Shown here: one piece after another, positions 8,395-15,844 of the stretch
Numbering within the stretch: the first letter of the stretch is position 1
Layout: every line of letters starts with the position of its first letter
Origin: CAZKJL01 sp964553135
Lineage (GTDB): Bacteria; Patescibacteriota; Gracilibacteria; Peribacterales; Peribacteraceae
Direction of reading: 5' to 3'
Length of the DNA stretch: 64,000 bases
Assembly (NCBI GenBank): GCA_964553135.1
Contig: CAZKJL010000001.1
Span: forward strand, 810,492-874,491
Translations under genes and position numbers: made by a program
The notes under the pieces: model-generated
The model's input: only the letters and a program-made list of their open reading frames with translations
Told to the model about the DNA's origin: nothing
Databases searched by the model: none

Positions 8395-8422
8395 ATTACG
8401 CAGTACGGGTATTCTGTGCAAT
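8395..8422 (+). repeat. dif-like recombination site, copy 2
   Basis: 28-bp site: left arm ATTACGCAGTA, centre CGGGTA, right arm TTCTGTGCAAT. Compared with copy 1 (3217-3244), the right arms are identical (11/11), the left arms match 10/11, and the 6-bp centre matches only 2/6. Conserved arms around a divergent 6-bp centre is the pattern expected of Xer sites that recombined with, or evolved against, different partners. Same orientation as copy 1. Confidence 0.6.
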
Positions 8423-8434
8423 AACAGACACTTA

Positions 8435-9814
8435 TCATGGAACATAGATCTTCTTAGCTACAGTGCCGTCTCCACTTGCATAGATGAGGATGAAATCTTG
8501 CTGATCCCTTGGAAGGATGAAAGCCAGTGCTCCATCAGTGTAGGAGCCTGGCTGCAGGTTCACAGCATCGAAGTAATTGCCTAGGCTGTAGGTTGCAGAC
8601 TCGTGTGTGTAAGCACGTCCTTGGGCATCCATGATCGTGATGTGATTGGGATTTGCGTGAATGACATTGTTTCCAACATTTTTCACAAAGACTCCCACAC
8701 GAACATAGGAATAATCCTTCGGACTATTCACGCAGCTGTAACTAAGACAATTGCTGCGGAATGTCTCTTTTGCCACAGCAATTTGGACATCTCCATTGCC
8801 CTCGTACTGTTGCATGCTGTCTTTGAGATCCTGAATGCGCTTTTTCTCGGCTTCCACAGTCAATCGCTTTTGCTCTTTCTCCTGATCAGCCGCAACCCTC
8901 TTTTCATCGTACTTCAGATTTTTCACCTCAATCTCCTTTGTAGCCACAGCATATCCATCTGCTTTGGATGTGATCATATATTTATTTGTCTGAGCGTTGT
9001 AAGCCGTATCGAAGGCCATGAGAATCGAACCACTGCCGTTTTCATTGAGCGTAACGCTTTGCTCCTCTTTGCCCTTCACGGTTACGGTTGCTCCAGGCAA
9101 TCCGCTTAGCTGCAACTCGAACTTTGCATTTCCTGTTTCTAAAACTGTATTTGTCACATCGATAGACGCGCTCTTTCTTTGGAAGACGCTTTCAGCCTTA
9201 GATTGAATTACTTTTGGATTGAACCTCCCGCCAGTAACAGTTGCGATTACCTCTATAGTTCCTGTGTCAGTCCCGTCAGGGGCATCGAGAGCGACTTTGA
9301 AAGAATCACCATCCATCTGAACAGGTTTGCCATTCACAGAAACTTCCAATTTGCAGGGGCAGCTTGCGGCTGCCTTCCCTGTTATCTCAATGCTGTCGCC
9401 TGTGAATTCATACTTGTCATTTAATTCCATTGCCGCGCTCCTAGGTGCGTTGTAGCCCCTCACAGTGACTACCAGAACGAATACAGCAGCGAGCGGCGTC
9501 ACAATTTTCCAATTCCTCTTTGAGAAGGCAAAGGTGGTAAGTGTCCAACGCTTCACCTTCGCACGTAATTCAGGTTTCTTATAGAGATACCAAATCCCGA
9601 TTCCTGGAATAGTGATGTACCAGAAGAGAATGCTGACCAACCCAATGAGAATCCATGCCAGAACTTTAGGAGAAATCTTAATATCTCCTGCTTTCTTCGG
9701 AGGAGTCGCATTCTTCTGATGCGTTATTGGAAGATCCTCTCCGCAATGCTTGCAGCGAATGGCATCTTTCTTTATTTCCTCAGCGCAAAAAGGACATTGT
9801 TTGATATCAGCCAT
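8435..9814 (-). CDS. Zinc-ribbon membrane protein with DUF4352-like C-terminus
   Basis: A 459-aa protein. An N-terminal zinc ribbon has two CxxC knuckles (C7/C10, C21/C24; QCPFCAEEI...RCKHCG). Two membrane segments follow at about 48-75 and 100-120. The exterior part has two Ig-like beta domains (about 125-300), a short charged coiled coil (about 305-345, KEQKRLTVEAEKKR) and a C-terminal beta domain resembling DUF4352 (about 350-459, YVRVGVFVKNVGNNVI). The upstream zinc-ribbon gene ends 3 nt before this start, so the two are an operon. Function unknown; stress-sensing membrane proteins share this layout. Confidence 0.75.
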   Translation of the reverse strand: MADIKQCPFCAEEIKKDAIRCKHCGEDLPITHQKNATPPKKAGDIKISPKVLAWILIGLVSILFWYITIPGIGIWYLYKKPELRAKVKRWTLTTFAFSKRNWKIVTPLAAVFVLVVTVRGYNAPRSAAMELNDKYEFTGDSIEITGKAAASCPCKLEVSVNGKPVQMDGDSFKVALDAPDGTDTGTIEVIATVTGGRFNPKVIQSKAESVFQRKSASIDVTNTVLETGNAKFELQLSGLPGATVTVKGKEEQSVTLNENGSGSILMAFDTAYNAQTNKYMITSKADGYAVATKEIEVKNLKYDEKRVAADQEKEQKRLTVEAEKKRIQDLKDSMQQYEGNGDVQIAVAKETFRSNCLSYSCVNSPKDYSYVRVGVFVKNVGNNVIHANPNHITIMDAQGRAYTHESATYSLGNYFDAVNLQPGSYTDGALAFILPRDQQDFILIYASGDGTVAKKIYVP

Positions 9815-9817
9815 AAG

Positions 9818-10270
9818 TTATTTGGGAATCCGATGAAGCATTCCGTCACGAATAGAAATACGTGTTTTGCAGGAAGTGCATTTCACAACCTTCTTTCCGT
9901 TCATGACAATTACCTCATGTTGGCAATAAGGACAGTTGCCCTGGCTCAATGCAAGGAACATAACTGGAGAAAGCAGTATCGCCCCTCCTCCAATGAGCAT
10001 CATTGGAATGCCGATAATACTTCCAATAACAGTTAGTGTTATCAAACCTCCCAAGCCGATCATCACAATCCCAAAGAGGATGCTCACTCCTACGGATTTT
10101 GCGAACCCAGCTTTTTTCAAAAGGTTGGCTTTGTCTTCTGAGCTTTGCGGCTTTACTGGAGAGGAAGCATCGGACAGATCGGCTTTGCAATGCTTGCACT
10201 TCACTGCTTCTGCTTTGATCTCTTCGGCACAGAAAGGGCATTTCCGCATTTGTGTTGTAGGGGAAGTCAT
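9818..10270 (-). CDS. Zinc-ribbon membrane protein, two ribbons
   Basis: About 150 aa from MTSPTTQMRKCPFC; the longer ORF reaching 10399 runs into the upstream thermonuclease gene and is rejected. The N-terminal zinc ribbon (CPFCAEEI...CKHCKADL) is nearly the same as that of the downstream gene. Two adjacent membrane helices (about 62-110) follow. A second CxxC pair forms a C-terminal ribbon (CPYCQHEV...CTSCKTRI). It starts 19 nt after the thermonuclease stop and ends 3 nt before the next gene, so 10290-11030, this gene and 8435-9814 are one transcription unit. Function unknown. Confidence 0.7.
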   Translation of the reverse strand: MTSPTTQMRKCPFCAEEIKAEAVKCKHCKADLSDASSPVKPQSSEDKANLLKKAGFAKSVGVSILFGIVMIGLGGLITLTVIGSIIGIPMMLIGGGAILLSPVMFLALSQGNCPYCQHEVIVMNGKKVVKCTSCKTRISIRDGMLHRIPK

Positions 10271-10289
10271 AAACAAAACAGATAGGGGG

Positions 10290-11030
10290 CTAATTGCAGT
10301 TAAGAGCTTTGCGCCACCCAGCTGCCTTTGCTTCGTTCTCAGAGCAGAACCAGCGTTCGCCAGCTGACGTGTCGATCTGGGTTGCGCTGTAGCTTCCACA
10401 TCCTTCTACGTGATAGATCTTCTCTTTATTGCTGTTGATATTTCCTTTGATTGTGCAGGAGCCTGATACCGAGCTTTGTGTGCTGGAAGAGGAAGTAGAC
10501 CGAACAGAAGAGGAGGAAGATTGCACTTTGGTCCCAGTTTCGCATGCCGTACCCCACAATCCTTTCTTCTGCTCCCGTGCTTCGCCTTCGAGAACGTTGT
10601 AATTCTCAAGACGTGGGTGAGGATACTGTTTGTAGCTAAAGGCATAGCCGTCACGGATCATAGAAGCGCCGATGTCCTCAGCCTTTAGGTCTATATAGCG
10701 AAGAAGCCTTTTGTACTTATCTCTGTCTTCAGCGGGATTCTTTATCAGAGTGACTTTCTTTCTCGTAAGGAGCTTCTTCATTTTTGCGGATGCCTCTTTT
10801 CCAAAGCATTGCACAGGTTTCCGTGGGTCAACGGTCTCAGGTGTATCAATGCCGATGATGCGAACCTTCTCCCTTTTCCCTGAAGCAAGTTTGACCTGTA
10901 CCGTGTCTCCATCGATAACTCGAACGACAACGCCTGTCTCATTACTCGATGGGCTTGCTGCAATTGCAAGGGGTGACAGGCTTAAAATACAGCTCGTAAT
11001 AGCGATACTTCTCAGGAGATAGCTCTTCAT
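10290..11030 (-). CDS. Secreted thermonuclease (SNase) with Ser linker and C-terminal Cys domain
   Basis: A 246-aa staphylococcal-type nuclease, hydrolysing DNA/RNA outside the membrane. The signal peptide is at 1-24. The SNase OB-fold at 30-165 shows VIDGDTV, RIIGIDTPET (equivalents of R35, D40, E43) and KYKRLLRY (R87 equivalent). A poly-Ser linker follows (about 172-192), then a small C-terminal Cys-containing domain (CTIKGNINSNKEKIYH, RWFCSENEAKAAGWRKA) of the type often fused to secreted nucleases. The poly-Ser linker matches the style of host surface proteins in the core part of the window, so the gene is either native or well adapted despite its accessory setting. First gene of an operon with two zinc-ribbon membrane proteins. 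Confidence 0.9.
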   Translation of the reverse strand: MKSYLLRSIAITSCILSLSPLAIAASPSSNETGVVVRVIDGDTVQVKLASGKREKVRIIGIDTPETVDPRKPVQCFGKEASAKMKKLLTRKKVTLIKNPAEDRDKYKRLLRYIDLKAEDIGASMIRDGYAFSYKQYPHPRLENYNVLEGEAREQKKGLWGTACETGTKVQSSSSSVRSTSSSSTQSSVSGSCTIKGNINSNKEKIYHVEGCGSYSATQIDTSAGERWFCSENEAKAAGWRKALNCN

Positions 11031-11062
11031 AGGGGTGAGTGGGCGAAAGTTGTCTTGAAGCC

Positions 11063-11086
11063 TACACCGTCACATATGACGGTGTA
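11063..11086. promoter_or_regulatory. 24-bp palindrome, candidate operator
   Basis: Perfect 10-bp arms TACACCGTCA and TGACGGTGTA around CATA, in the 88-bp region between the divergent thermonuclease and XRE-regulator genes. It is the kind of dyad bound by XRE-family dimers and could control both genes. No A- or T-run follows, so it is unlikely to be a terminator. Confidence 0.6.
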
Positions 11087-11118
11087 AAGAGATTCAAACC
11101 ATCCCGATAATCTATGGG

Positions 11119-11337
11119 ATGACATCAGACACAGGAACAAAGTTGGCAAAACGCTTAAAAGAGCTTCGTGAAGAGCGTGGCTGGACCCAAGAAGACGCGG
11201 CTCGCAAGTGCAAGATGGAGTACAAGTATTACCAGCGGTACGAGAGCAAGAACCCGCGTGATATGAGACTCAGCACCTTAGAGAAAATCGCTAAGGCTTT
11301 TGGTATGGAGCCTAACGATATGATCACCTTCAGGTGA
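11119..11337 (+). CDS. XRE-family HTH regulator
   Basis: A 72-aa protein that is almost entirely a Cro/C1-type helix-turn-helix (KLAKRLKELREERGWTQ, then ARKCKMEYKYYQRYE and LSTLEKIAKAFGM). TAATCT lies 5 nt before the ATG. Divergent from the thermonuclease operon, with a 24-bp palindrome between them, so autoregulation and control of that operon are likely (inference). Its last 8 nt overlap the end of a convergent gene. Confidence 0.85.
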   Translation: MTSDTGTKLAKRLKELREERGWTQEDAARKCKMEYKYYQRYESKNPRDMRLSTLEKIAKAFGMEPNDMITFR

Positions 11338-11626
11338 TCTCCACTCGCATCGAGGAAGCATAGAGCAATCCCAGACACCTTCTACAGGCGTACTGTCCGA
11401 AGTCCTGGCGATAGAGACTTATAAATGCTTGATCGCATTGAGGACAAAGGAAGTAATAACGATAACCGTTTCTCAAATTAGTGAGTTTACCCACAACCTG
11501 AACATCTTGAAGACCAAACCTGCCCTCAAGCTGCAAAGTTACAGCAAGAGCGTTTTGGGGAATTTCGGCTTGTACATCATGAATACACAGCCTATCTGCC
11601 CGTTCAATGAGAGGGATTTGAGGCAT
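11330..11626 (-). CDS. Small zinc-ribbon protein of a mobile-island cluster
   Basis: A 98-aa protein. After an N-terminal beta segment it has a zinc ribbon of the form YYFLCPQCDQAFISLY-x8-YACRRCLGLLYAS. Ribbons of this YxFxCPxC...LY...CRxCxxLxY pattern are, from memory, widespread orphan proteins of bacterial genomic islands with no known function. It overlaps the 3' end of the upstream gene by 23 nt, suggesting coupling, and is convergent with the XRE gene (8-nt overlap). Confidence 0.65.
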   Translation of the reverse strand: MPQIPLIERADRLCIHDVQAEIPQNALAVTLQLEGRFGLQDVQVVGKLTNLRNGYRYYFLCPQCDQAFISLYRQDFGQYACRRCLGLLYASSMRVEIT

Positions 11627-12248
11627 GGGATCGCTGATTGGAATCTGCTAAATCTTTAGGAGGAGTGCCCTGATTGATTTGCTGGTTCTGCGCGAAGAAT
11701 GCGTTCTTTGCTTTCACATGAATTGGTGGATTGCATATGTTTTGTAGTGCTTGAGTGAGGCGAATGATTTGATCATTCGCAGTCTCAATACCTAGACGTG
11801 CTTCTTTCAGATACTTAGTTTTATCGGGGTTGTAGTTATAAGAAACCCGTGTGTCATCTTCACTCGATTGATATTTGGTCCCGTAGAGCATTTTTTCATA
11901 AGACCAACACATGCTCCATGCGGCTACCAAGCGATCAATGAGAAGACGCTTTATGGCAGTATCTCCCTTAAATTCTTCTGTAAGTTCTTTGTGTAAGCGC
12001 TCAGAGGCAGGTCTCATCAGTTTATCAGTGATAGCTACAGGCAACTGCCCCGCATGGAGGGTTAAACGTGCCATCACCCGTTTCTCCACTTCACTTGCCT
12101 CCTCGTATTCAGCTTTGGTTAATTTCTTCTTCGATTGCTTTTCTAGAAGCCTACAAAATGTGAGGTCATCGACACGATCTGTATAAGCCAGCTCCGATTC
12201 TTCGGGCTTCTTCGGATTTTCTTTGATGATGAGTGCGAGGCTTGTCAT
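11604..12248 (-). CDS. Hypothetical helical protein of the island cluster
   Basis: About 214 aa from MTSLALIIKENPKKPEE; an upstream ATG at 12287 would add 13 residues and overlap the preceding gene. Predominantly helical and charged (KQSKKKLTKAEYEEASEVEKRVMARL), ending in a polar Gln/Asn-rich tail. I do not recognise a family. It starts 16 nt after the stop of 12265-13230 and overlaps the zinc-ribbon gene downstream, so the three form an operon. Confidence 0.55.
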   Translation of the reverse strand: MTSLALIIKENPKKPEESELAYTDRVDDLTFCRLLEKQSKKKLTKAEYEEASEVEKRVMARLTLHAGQLPVAITDKLMRPASERLHKELTEEFKGDTAIKRLLIDRLVAAWSMCWSYEKMLYGTKYQSSEDDTRVSYNYNPDKTKYLKEARLGIETANDQIIRLTQALQNICNPPIHVKAKNAFFAQNQQINQGTPPKDLADSNQRSHASNPSH

Positions 12249-12264
12249 TGTGAAAAGAGTAATT

Positions 12265-13230
12265 TTACAAATCGAACCCATTTTCATTGTTCATATTCAC
12301 GTCCAAAGCAGCTGCTAAAGGCGGTTGATTTCCCATTCGGGCGCTTTGAATCCTTTGAAGCTCGTGAAGCGAATGCATAAACATTCGGTGAAGATTGGAC
12401 TCCCCACGGTGGAGCGCCAACATCTCTTTCTCTGGTGGAACCAGCCTTGAATCCTCCTCTGCCATATCGCATTGCAATTCCATATCCTCCCACATCCGCA
12501 ATCGCACCTTTGCGTTTTCCAGCATGTATCCAGCGAATTCGCGGGCAATTTTTGTCATCTCTATCAATGTCTGTTTATCCGCTTCAGAAAGATTAGGATC
12601 AATGATCCTGTCCTCCCAACGAACTGCTTCAAGCTTCATGCCGCCCACCCGTGACTGAGCTACGAAATCAAAATCCAGGATATGTTTGATCTGTGAGAAC
12701 TCATGCGTTGTGCCGAACCTATCCTTCAGCTGCTCACGAAAGTGTGGGCTAAGAGGGAGTCCAAACCAGTCCAAAAAGGTAACAAAATTATCAACAGACT
12801 CAACGAGTGACTTACATACAAGACTTGTACGGAAATGCTCAATATAGTCGATTGTTGGTCGCTCTGCATGTAGGAGCAGGTGCTGTTCATCCTCAAGACA
12901 GTGCTTCATCCTCGCCTCCATGCGCCCTTTTAAGACCATCGCACTTTCAGCTCTGGTAATACGCGCAAGTCTCCATTGAAGCGAAACAATCCTATCTACG
13001 AGAGTCGTTTCAATAATTCCTACGGGGTGTAGCTCTCCAAAGTATTGTGATCGTATATCTTTATACAGCTCTTCATCCTCTATTTCCTCCAGGACTACAG
13101 CCTTTGAGAAAATCCCGTACTTAGTCGCGTTCTTACTAGCTACGGCTTTACCCTGTGGTGTTTTCACACCTCCTAGAAGCGCATTATTGCGATTTGCCGA
13201 TAGCTGCTTATCGGAGATTGAGGTGGTCAT
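12265..13230 (-). CDS. Conserved island protein with N-terminal SANRxNA...TPxGK motif
   Basis: About 321 aa from MTTSISDKQ. The start is supported by TATATT 6 nt upstream; the GTG start 21 nt further up lies inside that promoter region. The N-terminus carries LSANRNNALLGGVKTPQGK, then NATKYGIFS and, later, IIETTLVDRIVSLQWRLARI. This is a recognisable family of functionally uncharacterised proteins frequent in genomic islands of large-genome bacteria (from memory). The rest is helical. It leads the three-gene cluster at the right edge of the accessory region. Confidence 0.6.
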   Translation of the reverse strand: MTTSISDKQLSANRNNALLGGVKTPQGKAVASKNATKYGIFSKAVVLEEIEDEELYKDIRSQYFGELHPVGIIETTLVDRIVSLQWRLARITRAESAMVLKGRMEARMKHCLEDEQHLLLHAERPTIDYIEHFRTSLVCKSLVESVDNFVTFLDWFGLPLSPHFREQLKDRFGTTHEFSQIKHILDFDFVAQSRVGGMKLEAVRWEDRIIDPNLSEADKQTLIEMTKIAREFAGYMLENAKVRLRMWEDMELQCDMAEEDSRLVPPEKEMLALHRGESNLHRMFMHSLHELQRIQSARMGNQPPLAAALDVNMNNENGFDL

Positions 13231-13408
13231 GGTTAAAATATAGTTTGCCACAGCCCAACCAATTTTCGTAGGGTGAAGTTTGGGATAAAGGAAATCTGAC
13301 AGTGTGTTATTGCTTCAGGATGCAGCAAGAGCAGGAAGTTCAAATGCCTGATGTGGTTCTGCCCAAAAAGTTCTGATAGCCTCTACTACGGGCCACCATT
13401 TTTTTTGA
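13231..13408. other. Right boundary of the accessory region
   Basis: 178 bp without a gene apart from the TATATT promoter next to 13230. Base composition and codon use change here: the genes to the left are clearly AT-richer than those from 13409 on. I found no convincing copy of the dif-like site, tRNA fragment or direct repeat in it. Confidence 0.4.
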
Positions 13409-15286
13409 TCACTCCGCTACACCGTCCTTTTTCATCCGCAGCACAAGCCCGATGGCGATGGGATTTGAGGAATCGATTTTCAGAGCTTGCGTCAGGAGCT
13501 TTGCAGCTCCATCGACGTCCTTTCTGTCGTACAGAAGAATCGCCAAGCTGGAGAGTGCATCGGGATCGTCGGGCTTGAGCTTCAGAGACGCGCGGTACAT
13601 TGCTTCCGCCTCGGCGGGACGTCCCGCTTTCTCGTACGTACCGCCCAGGTTGTAGTACGCCTCCACGAATGCAGGGCGCAATTCGATGGATCTCTTGAGC
13701 GTCAGAATCGCGTTGTTCCAGTCTCCGAGTTCCAGGTATACCGCACCCAGATTATTCAGCGCATTCACGTACGCAGGGTCGATGGTGAGAGCCCGGTTGT
13801 ACTCGCGGATCGCACTTTCCGTGTCTCCTCTGCGCCAGTAAATGTTCGCGAGTCCGTAGTGCGCATCGGAAGTTTCCGGCGACTCCAGCACGACTTGCTG
13901 CAGCTGTGCGAGCGCTTCGTCGTCACGCTTCATCGCCGAAAGAATGGTTGCGCGATTGACGAGGCTTCGCGGATCCCTCTTGATGGCGATGGCTGCATCC
14001 ATTTCCGCGAGGGCTTCGGACAACTTGTCACGCAGCAGATATTCCATGCCCAGGTTGTTGTGGGCGACGCGGGAATTCGGGTACACCGTGATCGCATGAG
14101 CGTACAAGCCCGTGCTTGTGGCCCATACCTTGGTCTGACTCGCGGACATGAACGCACTGATGACGAGCACGACGCAGCTCACGATGACGATGTGGTTTCG
14201 TGCAGCACGTTCCGCTCTTGCGGTTGGCCGGTTCAGGCGGTACGAGGCGAGCACGCCGAGGATGAGAAGCAAGCCGATCATCGGCAGATACGCATAGCGG
14301 TCGGATGCGAAATACAGGTCTCCGCCTTTGGCGAAGTTGGTGAACGTCGGCAATAACGTGACGAGATAGATGAGAAGACCGATGGCGACGTGTCGTGCCC
14401 TGCGCCACGACCATACGGTGAGCACAATGAGCAGTACCGTGAAGAGAAGCGGCAGAATGAAGTCCGCGGACAACAATTTGACGGATGCCGTATACGGATA
14501 GACGACCGAGAGATTCGTCGGCATGAAAAATTTCAGGACGTAGAAGGACGTGCTCTTTCCTGCCATCAGAATTTTCTGCAGCAGGGTCGTCGAGACGAGC
14601 AGCTTGGCTTTACCGAACAGCGCCACGATGATGAAGATGGCCGACAGGCAGATATGCGGAATCACGGCGGCGATTCGCTTTCCGCTCAAGCGGATGCCGT
14701 GCCACGCGTACATCAGGACAAGGATTGCAGGGAGCATCGCCGCCATGACCTTGGAAAGCAGGGCAAGCAGCAAGAAAAGAACGGACGCCACGTACGATTT
14801 CTTCCTCGCATCATCGCGCACATACCGAATGAAGGCGGTGAGCGACAGAAGCGCGAAGAACGTGGAAAGGACGTCTTTTCTTCCCGATGCCCAGACGACC
14901 GCCTCGGTGTTGAGCGGATGAATCGCAAAAAGCAGGCCGAGCCCCAGCGCAAGCCATCCGTTCTCAAGCAAAAGATACAGAACGAGCGTTACCAGAAGAG
15001 CGTTCAGCGTGTGCAAAACGATGTTCGTGAAATGGAACATGAACGGCGCCCCGTTTCCGATGCTCCAGTCGATTTGGTACGACACAAGTGTGAGCGGAAT
15101 GTAGAGCTCGGGATCGTACGACGAGAATGCCTTACCGATGGTCGAGAAATTCATTTGCTGGACCACAGGGTTGTCCGTGATGAGCAGGTTGTCGTCCCAC
15201 GACACGAATTCCGAATGCAAGGACGACCCGAACACTGCGAAAGTGACGGCAAAGAAGATCGCCGCGATCAGCGCGTACACTTTCAT
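13409..15286 (-). CDS. GT-C membrane glycosyltransferase with TPR repeats (TMTC-like)
   Basis: About 625 aa. The N-terminal ~370 residues are a polytopic GT-C region with the acidic loop motif FVSWDDNLLITDNP near residue 30, followed by ~10 membrane helices. The C-terminal ~230 residues are TPR repeats (for example YPNSRVAHNNLGMEYLLRDK, AYVNALNNLGAVYLELGDW, AFVEAYYNLGGTYEKAGRP). Known proteins of this architecture (TMTC) are dolichyl-phosphate-mannose-dependent protein O-mannosyltransferases; bacterial ones are mostly uncharacterised. The start at 15286 makes a 4-nt ATGA overlap with the upstream gene; a start at 15319 would overlap it more. Confidence 0.75.
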   Translation of the reverse strand: MKVYALIAAIFFAVTFAVFGSSLHSEFVSWDDNLLITDNPVVQQMNFSTIGKAFSSYDPELYIPLTLVSYQIDWSIGNGAPFMFHFTNIVLHTLNALLVTLVLYLLLENGWLALGLGLLFAIHPLNTEAVVWASGRKDVLSTFFALLSLTAFIRYVRDDARKKSYVASVLFLLLALLSKVMAAMLPAILVLMYAWHGIRLSGKRIAAVIPHICLSAIFIIVALFGKAKLLVSTTLLQKILMAGKSTSFYVLKFFMPTNLSVVYPYTASVKLLSADFILPLLFTVLLIVLTVWSWRRARHVAIGLLIYLVTLLPTFTNFAKGGDLYFASDRYAYLPMIGLLLILGVLASYRLNRPTARAERAARNHIVIVSCVVLVISAFMSASQTKVWATSTGLYAHAITVYPNSRVAHNNLGMEYLLRDKLSEALAEMDAAIAIKRDPRSLVNRATILSAMKRDDEALAQLQQVVLESPETSDAHYGLANIYWRRGDTESAIREYNRALTIDPAYVNALNNLGAVYLELGDWNNAILTLKRSIELRPAFVEAYYNLGGTYEKAGRPAEAEAMYRASLKLKPDDPDALSSLAILLYDRKDVDGAAKLLTQALKIDSSNPIAIGLVLRMKKDGVAE

Positions 15287-15807
15287 CGCAAAAGGCTTTG
15301 CGAACGAAGTAATGTCCACAGCGTCAGTCCAAGCAGCCCGATGATGACGGTGAAGAGCGGAACGACCGGGACGGTTTCCACATCTTTCGCAGCGGATCCG
15401 GGCTTGATATCGAGCCGGAATTCGGCCGTCGCCATCGGTTTGTCATCGTGTGAAAAATCGGAGGACAGAATCCAATTTCCTGATTTCGTGGGGGTGAAAT
15501 TCGCAAAGACCTTGTTCTGCTCGGTTTTGACGATCAATTTTTCGTACTGGACGACGGATCCTGAAAAGACGCGAAGCTTCACGGACGTGAAGTCGGAGAG
15601 CGACGTGGGAGCACCGTTCTTTGTTTCGTACAGAGCAATGTCCAGCAGGGCTTCCTGCCCCACGACGAAGCCGTCCTCGTATCCGATGTCGACGAGTCGT
15701 GAGCCCGCACGCTTTTCGAATGACTCTTCCCCTCCTCCGTGTGCCAGCACGATGCATGGCAACAGAGCGGCGGCGACTGCGAAGGACGTCAGCGACGTGC
15801 GAATCAT
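15283..15807 (-). CDS. Secreted membrane-anchored beta-domain protein
   Basis: A 174-aa protein with a signal peptide (1-22, ending VLA), then HGGGEE, an Ig-like beta domain (about 40-135, with ALLDIALYETKNGAP and GNWILSSDF, similar in layout to YtkA/FixH-type domains) and a C-terminal membrane helix (about 148-168). Function unknown. The minus-strand sequence TGG-TACGAT lies 6 nt before the ATG, a likely extended -10 of a leaderless transcript. Translationally coupled (ATGA) to the TPR glycosyltransferase. Confidence 0.65.
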   Translation of the reverse strand: MIRTSLTSFAVAAALLPCIVLAHGGGEESFEKRAGSRLVDIGYEDGFVVGQEALLDIALYETKNGAPTSLSDFTSVKLRVFSGSVVQYEKLIVKTEQNKVFANFTPTKSGNWILSSDFSHDDKPMATAEFRLDIKPGSAAKDVETVPVVPLFTVIIGLLGLTLWTLLRSQSLLR

Positions 15808-15844
15808 GTACGAATCGTACCAGCCCGGGAAATCCTCGTCACGA

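Noticed and set aside
2916..11064. Shared 11-mer CTTGAAGCCTA at 2916-2926 and 11054-11064, next to two regulatory dyads
   Set aside because: An 11-mer shared by chance is expected several times in a 13-kb region, and flanking bases differ.
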